Source: Margaritifera margaritifera
Lineage: Eukaryota; Mollusca; Bivalvia; Unionida; Margaritiferidae
Direction: 5' to 3'
Assembly: GCA_029931535.1 (NCBI GenBank)
Contig: JAQPZY010001664.1
Coordinates: forward strand, 6,207,501-6,271,500
Length of the DNA: 64,000 bases
Shown here in pieces: positions 20,863-33,269 of this stretch. The position numbers and the translations under genes were made by a program. The notes under the pieces are model-generated. The model searched no databases and was not told the origin of the DNA. It worked only from the letters and a program-made list of their open reading frames with translations. Numbering within the stretch: position 1 is the first letter of the stretch; the number at the start of each line of letters is the position of its first letter.

Positions 20863-21481
20863 CTGAAATTTTGATTAGGTGAACATAGTTAATGTAATAT
20901 AAACATTTAACAGGAATCAATTTATTTTTATAGAGGGAAAGAAATGTAATTTTTGACCTATGATGAAATTGTCTAATCTCTGACTGGTTCGGTATTATAT
21001 TGTCTACAGACAAATGACATTATGATACAATATTTTTTAAAAACTTGCTACAATCTTATTTTGCACGGAGAAAACTAAAGCAAAGTCAGTTCCAAATAAA
21101 TTCTTTCACTAATGCAGCATGAAAAACAAACTTATTGCATTCAATTAGCAAATCCAAACTTAAATATAAATTTAAAGTTATTACATACAAAACTACATTG
21201 TAAAGTGATTGGTAGCTATTAATAGTGTCAGTATTGAAAGAAAGAACATGATGAAAGCTTTATTATATACACAAACCTGAACCAATTATTATATAATATA
21301 ATGAAATAGTCAATTGATCAATATATGGTTGTAAGAAAAAACAACTGTGACCTTTATGATGCATTAAAATTGTCTGTACTGACACAAAGACTCCATTTTA
21401 TGGCTATAACCATAAATAATCTAGAGCGATATACTCACCTGCAATGAGATCCAGAAAATTCAAAATACTGTAAATATTTAC

Positions 21482-21706
21482 CTTTGCAAAATTCCAGATC
21501 TGCATGGCCCTGCGCCTTTCATCTGGCTTTTTTAATATCAAGGGAACTGATTTTCCTGGCTGAAGTGCCAAGTCTGCAATATCCAGAACCATTCGGCTCT
21601 GGGAAGATGATGTGGATTTTCTTGGATCACTGGGTGGCATGGACCCTTCATGCTCCAACATCCCAATGCTGGTCATCCTCCACAACTGATTCCTATTTCC
21701 TGCCTC
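21482..21706 (-). CDS. VPS13D: VPS13D-like exon: ricin-type beta-trefoil, first part
   Basis: A CTTCAG acceptor, 225 nt (75 codons, phase 0 both ends) and a GTAAAT donor on the minus strand. The peptide begins EAGNRNQLWRMTSIGMLEHE, continues through SQSRMVLDIADLALQPGK and ends AMQIWNFAK. The Q-L-W-R...G-M-L-E-H and W-x-F...spacing is that of a QxW-type ricin beta-trefoil repeat. VPS13D is the VPS13 paralogue known to carry a ricin-type beta-trefoil after the SHR-BD domain, hence the D assignment. The upstream intron of 16,274 bp holds several mobile elements, including the DIRS-like element at 31571..37121. Confidence 0.85.
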
Positions 21707-22869
21707 CTGAAGAACCAAAATGCAGTAATACAGAAATATTAAAAAATTAAATTTTAGCTATTTTGTGTCCATTTTACACACATTGTAATATGTACTAATT
21801 GACTTATCAACAACTCCGCTATAAACACCAAACATACTAATCAGGTCACAAAAAAATATGTTTCTGGTTGGCCAACCATCCCTGTTTCTCATTGCTGACC
21901 CTAGCACTTTTTTCCCCCATTGAAGCACTTGAAATATTATTTGATTTATATATAATGTTAAAAAAAAAAAAAAAATGCCTACCCTAATTTTAAAACCAGT
22001 GCAATAGGAAACACGCATATTTTTTTTTGGGTCTCATAAACTGATTCCTGGGTATGCATTTTCCCAAAACAACCAGCTGATTCTGACAAACTAGGCATTG
22101 CTACGCATTGTAAAGTTGTCAGAATAAGAAATAATAGCATGTTTCTTCTCAATGAATATGAACTACACGTTTACTCAATATGAGTAAAACAAAGACAGCC
22201 ATTGTCAAGGGCATGTATCGAAATTGTTTGAAACTTCAGTCACTCATGCAGAAAAAAAGATATGATCTTTGCAACAACATATTGTATGAGAAAAGACTAC
22301 ATTGTTGCATTTTCTTAATTCCTTTCCCAAAGAAGAATGATCCTGAAAAATGTATCAAGTAATAATGTGGTTGTTAAATATCAATAACATTTGAGGAAAT
22401 AAAAACATTTCTTCAAAAGTGAAGTCATGGTATAATGATTGATCAGATAACTTGTTTTGAAATAAAAAAAAATTGAAATTTACAAGCACATAAGGGATGT
22501 ATATTTGCAATTATTATTCTTGACTACAAATTGTAATTCATCAACAATTTTGAAAGCAATGTAAAAATGTCTTTTTTTAAGTTGCATAAATCTTTGGTTT
22601 ATTTTCAAATTTTTAACTGTGTATTCAATGGCATCCACGTGGGTAACATCTAATAACATTTTTTTTTCTCTGGTACAACATCTTGGCCTGTTTACAATTT
22701 GATTTTTTTTTTATCAGAGCAGATTTTGACAACTAGTGATGATGTTTGAAAACTATTGCATCATAGTAACAAGAGTACTGTGAATGGCACACAATATGCC
22801 CGTCCCATGTTTAATAGTCCTCTATGTAGCCACTAGAAGGGGATGCTTGAGTCGGGAGATTAGGGTCTC
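21707..22869. other. Intron, no gene seen
   Basis: Very AT-rich, with an A-run at 21961..21975. The short open frames lack recognisable motifs. Confidence 0.4.
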
Positions 22870-23830
22870 AATGATCTCGACCTGTGGTCAAGGTATGCAG
22901 TCTTTACAAAACTTACTGTGAAGAAATCATATTTTCTTATTAGACTTACCATGACTCTGGTCTTTGATCTTTAGATCCCAAAAAGTTTGGTCAAGGAACT
23001 TCTTCTGGAACAAAAGTTATTCTGCTCAACCCATTTTTCTTTGTCTCACAGTAACAATGACCTTTGACTATTTTGCCCAAAACTGAGAGGCCTCTTCCAT
23101 GCCTTAAGGGCAAGACCATCACAAACTTTGGTCATGGTACGTGGTCTAAAACTACATGTAGATTTATTATGAACATTTTTTTTCATTTTTCTTTTTTCAG
23201 TCAGTGACACTGATCTTTGACCTTTTCATCCCAAAATCAAAACAGCTTTTTTCTTAATCAAGGCATGCATTATCCACAAACTTTGGTGAAGCTCAATGGT
23301 CAAGAACTAAAATTTCTGTGCAGAAACCATTTTTTAATTCTAAGTCATTGTGACCCTGCCTTTTGACACCCAAATCAATAGGCTTCAACCTTACTCCATG
23401 TGCATCCATCCACAAAGTTTAGTCTAGGTCTGTGATATAGAAATAGAGTTATTCTGTATTGTGCAGAAATCATTTTTCTTCTTTCAGTCAAAGTAACCTT
23501 GACTCTGACCCAAAAATCAATAGGCTTCATCCTTACCCAAAGTACAAGACATTCACAAAGTTTGGTCCAGGTCTATGATGCAGAACTAATGTTATTGTGC
23601 GGAAACCATTTTTCTTCTTCCAGTTAGTGACCATAACCATTGACTTTTTGACCCCCAAATCAATAGGCTTCTTCCTTACCACAAATGCAAGCCATCCACA
23701 AAATTAGGTAATGATTGATTGTGGCAAATTCAAGTTATTGTGTGGAAACAAAATTGGGAACAGACAGCTGGACAGATGGCATATTTGTGAACCTCCTGCA
23801 CAAGAGGGTTTTTATCCCAAGTTTAGGGGT
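22870..23830. repeat. ~150-bp satellite family R2
   Basis: About six degenerate units of the form 'cagt.a.tgaccttgaccttt', 'ccaaaatcaataggcttc', 'ccttacc..a.tgcaag.catccacaaagtttggt', 'gcagaac.aatgttattgtg', 'cagaaaccatttttcttctt'. The array ends near 23790 in a 'gacagctggacagatgg' tract. R2 recurs at 37520..37640 and 49300..50200. Confidence 0.85.
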
Positions 23831-23927
23831 GTCTACCGTCACTCATTGAAATCTCCCGTGGACGCAGAATTATTAGTGAAAAATTTAATTTTTTCAATTT
23901 TTTTCACATTTTGGTCCCAGTGTAGTA

Positions 23928-24440
23928 TATTTACCATACTGTATTTTGGTGTGTATAACATGCACCGTGAATTTCGACCCAGAATGAAGGGAAAAATGTA
24001 GTTCTGCCATATAACGCGCATGTGATATAAAGATTTCAAAATCTTAATAATTTTGCTCTGTTTCATAGCGACAACAGTAGGCCATTTTGGATAGTGCACA
24101 GATCATTATTTGTTACACAACATTTGAATTCTTTCCAATAAACTAATGCCTGACTGTTTCTCTGGTCTTTTCTGTCAGTATGCGGCACCCGATTATAACC
24201 AATACTTCTTTTTTTTTACAGATATCGTAAAAGAGAGAATGAAAAAGTGGCAAACTTTAAAGTATATCTTTCTGGTTTATGGTTGGCTCTTAAAAGGGCC
24301 GTTTTAAGGTTTGCTTTGTAGATGGAGTTCACTCTATTGCATCAAATCCCTCAAATTCCTCTTCGTCCTCATCACTCTCGAAAAGTCGCCATATGTCCTC
24401 GTCTGTCATCATTCCTGGCATTTGATTGAATACAAGATGC
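23928..24440 (-). mobile_element. Truncated DNA transposon end with acidic transposase tail (tentative)
   Basis: At 23935..24030 'ccatactgtattttggtgtgtataacatgcacc' and 'atataacgcgcatgtgatata' look like a terminal/subterminal region. On the minus strand at about 24347..24430 a frame reads MTDEDIWRLFESDEDEEEFE-G-F-D-A-I-E then stop. This is an acidic tail like the C-termini of several pogo- or piggyBac-type transposases. The rest of the protein is absent. Superfamily unresolved. Confidence 0.35.
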
Positions 24441-24535
24441 TATGTGAAAGTTCAGGTCCAGTATTTACACTTATTGGGACTATCATGACACTTCTAAAAT
24501 ATATCTCAGTGCCCTAGATAGAATTTATCAAGACA

Positions 24536-24945
24536 ATACTTCGTAATTATGTTTGGCACATCAAAACTTTAGCCGCCGCTGATTACCTCTAAAAACACCA
24601 CGCTGAGTCAATTAAATATTACTCACTCTATTGTAACAAAGAAGAATCAAATGCTGTGGTTTAAGATTAGAAATAAAACAAAGAACAAAGTTTATTTTCT
24701 GAAGAAAAGGAAATAAATTGCAATTTTACCTAGACAAAGCATTGTAACTATGTTCAGCACATCAAAGCTAAGCCGGCGCTGATTACCATGAAAAGATCAC
24801 ACCGAGTCAATGAAGCATTGATCACTGTATAGTCGCAAAGATATATCAAATACTATGATTTAAGATGAGAAATAAAACAAAGAACCAAGGTTATTTTCTG
24901 AAGAAAAGTAAATAAATTGGAAGTTTACCTAGACAAAGCATAATA
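24536..24945. repeat. ~200-bp tandem duplication
   Basis: The block 'gcacatcaaa.ctaagccg.cgctgattacc' to 'gaagaaaag.aaataaattg.aa.tttacctagacaaagca' occurs twice, starting near 24550 and 24750, about 85-90% alike by eye. No coding sense. Confidence 0.8.
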
Positions 24946-25365
24946 CTACCTGTTATCATGTGACTGTGAACTGGCTTAAGCAGGGCAAGACAATGTAGTT
25001 GCTAATTTCACCCTTTGAACCAGTCGGCATGGTCATCTGGCTTCAGTGATTGAAGTTTGTTGAGGTGGATTATTCTATGTGTGAGCAGAAGTAATTCCGA
25101 AAGGAGTAAAGATGTTAAATGATTATGGTTGTGTTACTAAAGAGCTCAATCAGCATAAAACAATAAACATTACTTTGATGCTCTCTGCAAGGTATGTTCT
25201 GCTTCATGCTTAAAGTTGTCAAGATGGATTAGAGTCGATACTATGTGTGATCAAAAGTAATTTGGACAGGATTACAGATGTTAATTGATTATGGTTGGAT
25301 TACTCAAGAGCTCAAGTGGCATTAAACTGGGTCAGTTAGACTTCGATGTTTAAAGTCTGTCGAGA

Positions 25366-26594
25366 TGTCTAAGTGTGCCAATGCCAAAATACCAAAATCC
25401 AAGCAAGCGAAATATAACATGAAATTCAATGATGGTTGGAAATAGGCATTTCAGTAGTTGCAATCAAGTTCAAAGGGACATGAATATGGATTCCTTTCTT
25501 CCTGTAAAGCTGATTTTAAAGTCTATTACAGTGGCAAGAATGACATCACGCATCATGCAGAAACACCCATCTCATAAAAGCATATTAACCATGATAAAAA
25601 ATATGCCATCACTGAAATACATGTTCGTGGAATCTGCATCAAATGTGGATAAAATTACACAATGCCAAGACACTATTTGCCAACTTTATAGCCTAGCATA
25701 ATCTGCCATTTCCGGTAGCAGAGCATTTTTCAGATTTAGTCAAAATATTGTTTGCTGACTCATAAATTGCTCAAAAGATTTTATGCAAACGGACAAAAAC
25801 TACTCACATAGTGACTAGTTTAGTGTTCATAAAAAATCAGTCACGAGTGACCATCTGCAGAATGCGACCAGCGACCACGATTTTTAAGCAAAATATGCGT
25901 TTGACACTACTACCGGTATGAACGACCACATTGCAAAAACTGATAATAACACCATTGACCTTGATTTTATCCTTTGTAAATATGAATGTAAACCACACTA
26001 AAGTACATATCACTAACTGCCATTGTAATCCCTAATGACTGGGATGAATGGGGTCTTTGTCTTCGTCTATGATACTATTAGGTGATAATCGTTTCCGGAT
26101 ATGGTTGTCATTATTAAAGAGTGGTAATAGTGATGATAATTATGACAACATAGGCATCTGCAAATTAGGCTTAAAGTCAAAGGGTGTGATGGTATAATGT
26201 ATGCGTTTGTGTTTCATGTAAAGAATCTTACCGACATTAAAACAAAATCAGACCCAGTCAGTACCAATCTTGTTTAGTTCTGGCAGGCAGTCAGCAATCT
26301 GAATCTACCCACAGTCAGGAAACAATTTAACCTTCTTGGTGGACTCAGTAGAGTTGTACTGACATTGCCACATTCAAATGCAGACATAAAAAATGACATT
26401 TTACATTCTGATGAAAATTCAGGCTGACTCTAGAGAAAACCTGGATCCAATAACAGTACATCATCTCCTAAGTGTTAAGATCAAGAATGATGAGGACTGC
26501 CACAAATACAATCCAGGCAATGATCTCCTAAGAAATGCTAACACTGCTTGTGGTACTTATAAGAAGAGTATGAATGGCAACAAGTTACTGTGAA
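25366..26594 (+). pseudogene. hAT-type transposase fossil (N-terminal finger and C-terminal dimerisation ends)
   Basis: The plus strand shows, in broken frames, S-S-C-K-A-D-F-K-V-Y-Y-S-G-K-N-D-I-T-H-H-A (about 25490..25560), a TTF/BED-like finger. Then come S-N-V-D-K-I-T-Q, R-T-K-T/H-like traces and, after an internal deletion, LTLPHSNADI (26350..26390) and KIQADSRENLDPITVHHLLS...DLLRNANTA (26405..26580). The 'SLPHSNAD...F' and 'LL.VK' block is the hAT C-terminal dimerisation region. The catalytic DDE core is missing. Confidence 0.7.
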
Positions 26595-26599
26595 CCAAT

Positions 26600-28180
26600 T
26601 GATTTATTGAGATGATGTGCATATTTTAATGCCAGTATTAAAAAAATGTAAATTTGTTAAATACATGTAGTTGTAATTTTTGTCCATTTGCATGCTAAAA
26701 ATCGGGTCGATGAAAATCCTCCCTATTTTGAGGTCAAAACTCTTGACCAAATTTTGGAAATCTCCTGATCTGTTTTGACCTGACCTGTCTTTTCTGATCA
26801 ACATTGTCAGTACACTTTTAACAACAATATTCAATGAAATTTCGAACAATGAAAATGTCACTAATGCCTACTGGTGGCAACACTTAAAAAAATAAAAAGC
26901 AATTAAATAAATTTTGTCAAGTGAAATTTTTGTTTTAGTTCTATCTTTTAATTTGGTTTCAGTGTAATCATCATAAATGCAATATGCCCTCTTGTATTAA
27001 AACATGAAAAATATTCAACAGTGACAGTTATGTCCGCGGGCGTTTCCGTGAGAACCTAATTAAGTGCCGACTGTTTTTATCTCTGACTTGCGGAAGTATT
27101 TGTTGTGTTGTTACACTCAACTACTTTGTATTGTCATGTTAATGATGTCTTTTGTATCAAATCAAATAAACGGGGTGGAATAACAAAAAGTTAAAAGGTG
27201 TGCACATCCTACCTATGTCAGAACTAGCAGCCACAGCCATGTGTCAGGTCAACTCATTTCAACTGATCAATCGAACACTGTTCTAAATATTATTATGTAA
27301 GTAATATAATTAAACTACCTGAAATTAGCCTACTCATTCGCAAAGATAGTGTAAGGCAACCAAGTGAAATGAGTACTTGGTGAATATAAAGCTTTGTTTC
27401 ACAGATACAATTCATTATGGAGAAGCTAGTTCCAGAGTTTGTATTGAACTTAAAATTTCTAAATTGCCACTCAGAGATTTCCTCAAGGATGAGAAGAAGT
27501 TTCACTATTTAATGAAATCACGGCATCCATATTTTATTAATAGAACAATAAATAAATCAAGTTTCGATGTTGATGGTTGTTTCACGAAATAATTGTCACT
27601 AGTTTTTGAAAAAAGAAATCTTGTTTTGTTGTGAATCAACAACAAAAAGCAGTGATGTAATACACAATATTTTCGCGTACACGTGTTGTTGAAACCGCTT
27701 GGACTAATGTTGTTAGCAATCTTTCAGAGGTTGGGTATCTTGAAAATAAAGGTAATTTATACAAAAAAGCCAACAACTACATTTTAAAAAAAGCTCTATA
27801 TTGACAATTATTTCCAATGCAATTATAAAATGAGTATTCAGCCATTAAATAGCCCTGTTACCTCCCCCCCCCCTGCGATTTTCTCGATGTACAGCGTAGA
27901 TGGCATCCCTTCTTAATTTTTGTGTGGTCCCTCAGTAACTTGTGCCCTCGCTTATAGTGCAGTCTATGTTTTTGGACCCCATTGTGTGAGTTATCAAGGG
28001 AGAGGTGTACTTGAATTGGTCTATCAAACATATGACAATAAAGGTTGAAATAAGAAATAAAACAACATGGATGATTAGTATTATATATTAATAATTAAAA
28101 TATTATTATTTGAAAGAATTAAACACAAATGCCATGAAGTAAAAAAATATAATTTTACATAAACTAAAACATTACTACAT
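26600..28180. other. Intron, no gene recognised
   Basis: AT-rich, with a C-run near 27866..27874. Short open frames at 27293..27592 lack known motifs and splice context. Confidence 0.4.
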
Positions 28181-28295
28181 GCATATGTTTACCCCATTCC
28201 CCACCCCCATCCGAATCAATCATCAGAGTTCTGACTATTCTCACAATGTCACAGTTCAGTACATAATGCACCTGGCAGTTCTGCATTATTACTAT
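28181..28295. repeat. Degenerate tandem repeat, left of the hAT element
   Basis: The string 'cacagttcagtacataatgcacctggcagttctgcattattactat' resembles units at 29690..29735, 29825..29860 and 29990..30015 ('cagttc.gtacataatgtggtcagcagttctag'). The hAT element at 28296..29610 therefore appears inserted in this array. Confidence 0.6.
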
Positions 28296-29610
28296 TAGGG
28301 CTGGGACAATACATGTATGAGGCGATATGGTATATATCGCGATACAGGTGTTACGATATGATACATATCAAGATATTATTCCCTATATTTCAAATCAAGT
28401 GTTTGGTCATACAAGCACTTGTACTCCTCATGCTACATTTTGTAAATCTGTGCCATTATATTAAATGTAAAAATTAATGAATAAAGAATAAATACTAAAA
28501 GTTTTATGTTATCCTTTATTATAGGGAAAAAAATAAAGTAAATTCAAGAGAAAACTTCTCCTAAGCCATAGACAATTAACTACTGGGGTTTAGACTCGTG
28601 ACTAAAATATCACAATATCATTGTGAAACATCTGGTAAGTAAAAATGTAGAAATCATCAATAAATGCTAATGCAAAAATGATTCCCCAAGTGAAATCTAG
28701 TGGAATTCAATCACTGATTACTGACTAGAAAATGTTGAACACATAACTATTAGCTTAAAAATATCAAATTTAAATAGCAATGAATCAATGGAGAAAAAAC
28801 AATAAGAACTACAAGTGTTTAATGCAGAATAAGAATGTGATTGTCAGCTTTATCTTTAACTGGTTCAGGCCACTTAGACAAGTCACAACTACATACCCAT
28901 GAACTCAGAAGTAGCACTTACAGAAGTGCATTAAACTATTGACAAAGGCCTAATATCAGAAGCAAAGAAAATTCCTGTCTGGCGTGTAATTGCCTGAGCT
29001 CGTTGGGTGTTAGCTGAATATTTATTCTGCCTTCCAAATATTTCAGCAATATTAGCCTGACTATACCCAACTGCTTCTCTAACTTGTTCAGATTGAATTT
29101 CTCTTTGTATTTTAGCTTTTGAATTGGAAGTAGTTGGGTGATGTCAATTAAGATGGGTTCGCATAATTGTTGTGTTCCCAGCATGGTTAAGGACAGCTCT
29201 ACAGATTTCACATATTGTTTTAGCTTTTGCTGCATTTCAGACTCCATTATGCACATATACTGGGTGTCCAAAATGGTCCCACATGGAAGATTTTGACCCT
29301 GTCAGACTGGAAATGTGGATAATCTCTCCTTGCTCACCCATGTTTAATCACGTGCGAATTGCTGCTTTTGCAAGGCGTTTACTGATTGGTCAATATACAC
29401 CCGCGAATGATCACTTCTACAATCATTTTATGTCTTACATTATGCTATGAATACTCTTAACAATGGAGGATAACTTTGGGATTAGACTAAACATCCTACC
29501 AAACACCTGGTTTTTGACGGAAATCGATACTTGTTTGTACATATCGATATGCAAATCGGTGGATTTTAAATTGTGATACATCGATGCAGCGATGAATCAT
29601 CCCAGCACTA
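28296..29610 (-). mobile_element. hAT transposon (ZBED type), internally deleted
   Basis: The 1,315-bp element starts TAGGGCTGGGACAATAC and ends with the near complement ...CATCCCAGCACTA. It is flanked by ATTACTAT on the left and ATTACTAC on the right, an 8-bp target duplication with one mismatch, as expected for hAT. Subterminal GATACA/ATCGATAC-type motifs are present at both ends. The minus strand encodes a BED finger (29130..29290: M-W-D-H-F-G-H-P-V-Y-V, then C-E-I-C, then M-R-T-H-L-N-x-H-H-P) and a Q-rich continuation, but no DDE core. A stop replaces one residue within the finger in two places. Confidence 0.85.
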
Positions 29611-30180
29611 ATTACTACATGTTTTACTGTCATTTTGTTTATCCCCTAAACACACAAACACTCAATCACCACATTTTCAATCATTCTTGCTATACCACAG
29701 TTCCATACACAACATTGTCAGCAGTTCTGGATGACAACAATTGCATTATTACTATACATCTGACTGGCATTTTGATCCCACTCCCCCTTACACGAAATTA
29801 TTGCATTTGTTATAATTCTCACCATACTGCAGTTCAGTACATAATGTGGTCAGCAGTTCTAGACCCCAACTATGGTGTTTATACTATACATTTGACTGTC
29901 ATTTTGTTTCTTCTCCCTACCTGCACCTCTTGGACACCATACACACAAAATACCATCATGAAATTTTTTATCGTTCTTGTTATACCATGGTTTGGTACAT
30001 AATGTGGTTGGCAGTTATAGACCCCTACAACTGTGTTATAACAAGGGAGAGTTGTACCACCACCCCAACCCCTCCCCATTCCATAGACCATATGCAATGC
30101 TGTGGTCAAAACTGCATATACCAACATGCTTGTCAGAGTGGCCACCGTTGTTAGGTACCTATACCAGTGGATAGTGCATA
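29611..30180. repeat. Degenerate tandem repeat, right of the hAT element
   Basis: Three to four units, 130-160 bp apart, with 'acatttgactgtcattttg', 'ctataccac.gttc.gtaca', 'gtggtcagcagttctagacccc'. The overlapping open frames on both strands come from this repeat. Confidence 0.65.
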
Positions 30181-30602
30181 GTCAATAGGTCAATTTCATT
30201 ACTCTGTATGGTGGCATCAGGTGATATATAATACCAGTGTCTATTATGTAAATTGTATTTAGTTAATGATAACATTATTTGTATCTCAGATAATTCAACA
30301 TAATTACTGGTTTATGTTTTGTGTAAATTGTGCTCCATTTATCTGAATAATCTGATTCAAATAATTAGTGATTGTTGTCTACCAGCATTGATCTTCATGG
30401 ACCATTACTGCATACCTGCCAAACTTCCAGACAGTGTTGGTTTTTTGTTTGAGACTCAAAAGTGTGTTTTGTGGTCCTAAGAGGAGTCAATGCACCTGAC
30501 TCAAATAAGCAAAGTTGAACAGTTGAGAATAAGTTATCTGACTGGAAATTCAAATCTGAAATAAAAGAAAACAAAATATATGTTTTCCTTGAAGCATTGA
30601 AT

Positions 30603-30850
30603 TTACTTTGCTGCTCTCAACAGTTCATTGGAGGGTTTGAAGGTGATGCAAGTGTCATCACTGTTCATCCTTGCACTCATCAGAGACTGAATTGTACTGT
30701 TGTTCAAACTTCCCTGATGATCCTGTTGAATTTTTCTGAGCATTGAAAATATTGGTTTTACACCTGCCCTGATGCCAGGTGGTGTTGCCATGTTGATAGA
30801 TGTCCAGCATGTCAATATGGTGTTTGCAGTATGTGAAAAGTATCAAATGC
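30603..30850 (-). pseudogene. hAT transposase C-terminal fragment
   Basis: The minus strand reads FSMLRKIQQDHQGSLNNSTI then QSLMSARMNSDDTCITFKPS and NELLRAAK, stopping at 30603. This is the last part of the hAT dimerisation domain, parallel to the fragments at 26400 and 44820. The preceding 'SxPHSNAxxER' segment is scrambled. Confidence 0.6.
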
Positions 30851-31570
30851 TCCCCCCCCCTCCTCCTTGTTGCTGAGCTTCACAAAATCAAACTCTGTCA
30901 ACCAGGATTTCTGAAATTAAGTTTTGCTGAGGTCTATTCACTTCACAGATGGGTCATCCTTCCCTGAACCACAGCAGAATTCCAACATTTTGCCTTCAAA
31001 AATGAATCACACTTTTACACTTGATCATTCCAACTACCAAAATAATCCCAATTTGAATTTTATTGAATGGATTAAAAAAATCATAATTCATGAACCAGCC
31101 AATAATCTTTAATAAAGATGGTTTAAACATTCTCATTCAAAGCAACAGAGTGTAATGACTTTGGCTATTTCAACTTGCATCTCTAATTTTCCATACTTCA
31201 AACACATTGGGCTGTTCCACTTCATCTACTTTACCTATAGAAATCTGCCTAATGGGTTCGCCCAAAACAGTACTCAAAGGACTAGCAAACACAAAATCAC
31301 CTTAACTATTGACATTCAATTAATGAATCTGTGAAGTGGTGGTTGTTTTTATATGATCGCCTTTACCTTTTAATTGCCTCTGTGACAATTACCTGTATGA
31401 ACTACCTAGGGGTGACAGTATTCCAAGAGCATTAAGCGCAAAGCTATGCAGATAATGACTGTTTACTGTTTATACAGGTTACAGGCATATATTGTGGTGT
31501 CAAGAAAGGTATGTCTCTCTTTGTTTTCATAAAATTTACTGGAAATGTAGAGGGGAGGGAGGTAAAACTA
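30851..31570. other. Intron, no gene seen
   Basis: Contains a C-run at about 30851..30860. No motif or terminal repeat recognised before the DIRS-like terminal repeat starts. Confidence 0.35.
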
Positions 31571-31740
31571 ATTTTAATCATGTAGTACTTACCCATTGCT
31601 ATTGCGTAGCTTTTACTTTTCATGTCGAAAAACCTTGTCCATTCAATGTCAATACATCCTCACCCAGAGTGGAGAATTGTCAATAAGACAAAGTCAACTT
31701 GTGCCTCTCACATGCCCATGCATAGAACAGTCATCTTTTT
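31571..31740 (+). repeat. Inverted terminal repeat of DIRS element A, left (3' end of element)
   Basis: Reads 'attttaatca...ccattgctattgcgtagc', 'catgtcgaaaaaccttg', 'tggagaattgtcaataagac', 'acttgtgc', 'atgcccatgca'. Each block appears in complement and in reverse order at 36961..37121. It contains 'ggtaagta' on the minus strand, which is a good splice-donor consensus. Confidence 0.85.
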
Positions 31741-31789
31741 TTTTTATAGACGACGTTTATGCCAGGACATCAGAGCGGGGTGAGAGGAG

Positions 31790-31905
31790 GCAATTCAGCA
31801 ATAGTGATGGGTAAGTATTGCACACACAAAATTTACTTCCCCACCCCACTACATTTTAATAGCAGCATTATCTTACCCGTCACTTTAGCATAGCTGAATT
31901 TGTCA
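31790..31905. repeat. Internal complementary region (ICR) of DIRS element A
   Basis: The first half, 'cagcaatagtgatgggtaagtattg', matches the complement of the outer edge of the left terminal repeat ('gcaatagcaatgggtaagtac'). The second half, 'cattttaatagcagcattatct...agcatagct', matches the complement of the outer edge of the right repeat ('attttaatagcagcaatatct...gcgtagct'). Joined complements of both element ends are the hallmark of the DIRS1 ICR, thought to template the rolling circle intermediate. Confidence 0.8.
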
Positions 31906-32079
31906 GTTAGGTGAGTAGGCTGATGTGTTAAACTGATCAAAAACAGAGATAAATGGAATGTACTCACCATCTGAGGGAGAGATCCACTTTAAACAATGTT
32001 GGTGTCCCTCTGTGCTACATGCTGTGCCGCAACTAGGGTCATAGAGAAAAAATGCAAGTGCTTTGTTGTGCTAACAAGT

Positions 32080-33068
32080 GGAGGTAGAAGGAGAAGAAAG
32101 TAGTATGGGATTGCCAAAATGCCGCCTTCACTGCGTCTTCCAAGGAAGAATGATTAAGATTGGCCTATGAGGCAGCAATGGCTCTAAAATTCATGGGCGT
32201 TTAGTTTCATAAAAGAAAGGTCTGTATTGGTAAGGGACTGATAAGCTCTTTTGATTGTGGTGATAATCCACCATGAGATAGTGGAAGCCGAAATATCAAC
32301 GGAGCCCTTAAGAGGAAGGAAAAGATGTTTCCTACCATTGCTTTTCCCTTTGGAGGCATTAAGATAGAAACATAGTGCCCTAACTTGGCACAGAAGCCTA
32401 TCTTGATCATCCCCAGCACAGATTCAACTGAGACTGGGGATCTCAATATGTAGTGGAGCTAACAAAGGTAACTGATTCTTTGCTCAAAATCCCAGCTCAC
32501 AAAGGAGAGAAACGGATTCACAATTCCCATTAAACCAGAGACAACCAGTGTCGACAGACAATGCACGAATCTTGCTGCATCTTCTCATAGATGCCAAAGC
32601 GAGTAAAAACACAGTCTTGAATGTGAGGTCCTGAAAGGAAGCCTCATTCAATGATTCATAGGAGGTTTTGGTTAAAGACCATAAAACACGAGAGAGATTC
32701 CATCTGGGCATAAGAGAGCGGGAGACAGATCTCTGCAGCTCAAAATACTTGATGAGATCAGCAAGGTGCAAATCCGAACCAATTGATGTGCCCTGAGAGA
32801 ATTTAAGTGTGTTGGAAATGGCAGCTCTATAGCCCTTCATAGTCGATACTGAACATCTTTTGGTCTCAAAAAGGAACAAAAGGAAATCAGCAACAGAAGT
32901 TTCAGAGGGACAGCTAGGATCAACACGTTTCCTACTGCACCAATCCCAGAAGATTCTCCACCTGGCATCATAGGCCTTGGATGTAGAAGCTCTACTGGCC
33001 TGAACGATGCAACTGGCAACCCAGCCTGAAAACTTGTTTTGGCAGATAGATCGCTTGAGATGAGCCAA
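32080..33068 (-). pseudogene. Tyrosine recombinase of DIRS element A
   Basis: The minus frame at 32484..33068 begins in the core-binding domain (STSKAYDARWRIFWDWCSRK, then YRAAISNTLKF) and reaches the first catalytic motif (VFLLALASMRRCSKIRAL; the usual Glu after Arg-Arg-Ser is Lys). It shifts near 32484 and again near 32440. Sense continues with A-K-L/LCPV-like, KHLFLPLKGS-like and S-F-M-K-L-N-A-H-E-F, followed by a further one-base shift, R-A-I-A-A-S-stop-A-N-L, and F-S-F-Y-L near 32090. The catalytic H-x-x-R is thus split by a frameshift and a stop follows it. YR-retrotransposon recombinases insert circular cDNA instead of a DDE integrase. Confidence 0.8.
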
Positions 33069-33269
33069 GTGTGAAGGTGGAGAATGTGTGGGCTGCTGTG
33101 TTGGAGGGAACCCCTGTGTTGTGACAGAGGATCCCCCCTGTGAAATAGAGACCTGGGTTGATCTATCAACAGGTCAAGAAGATCAATGAACCATGATTGT
33201 TGGGGCCGCAATGGGGTTATGAGAATGATATGAGCCTTGGAAGTTCTGACTTTTGTAGAACTTGACATA

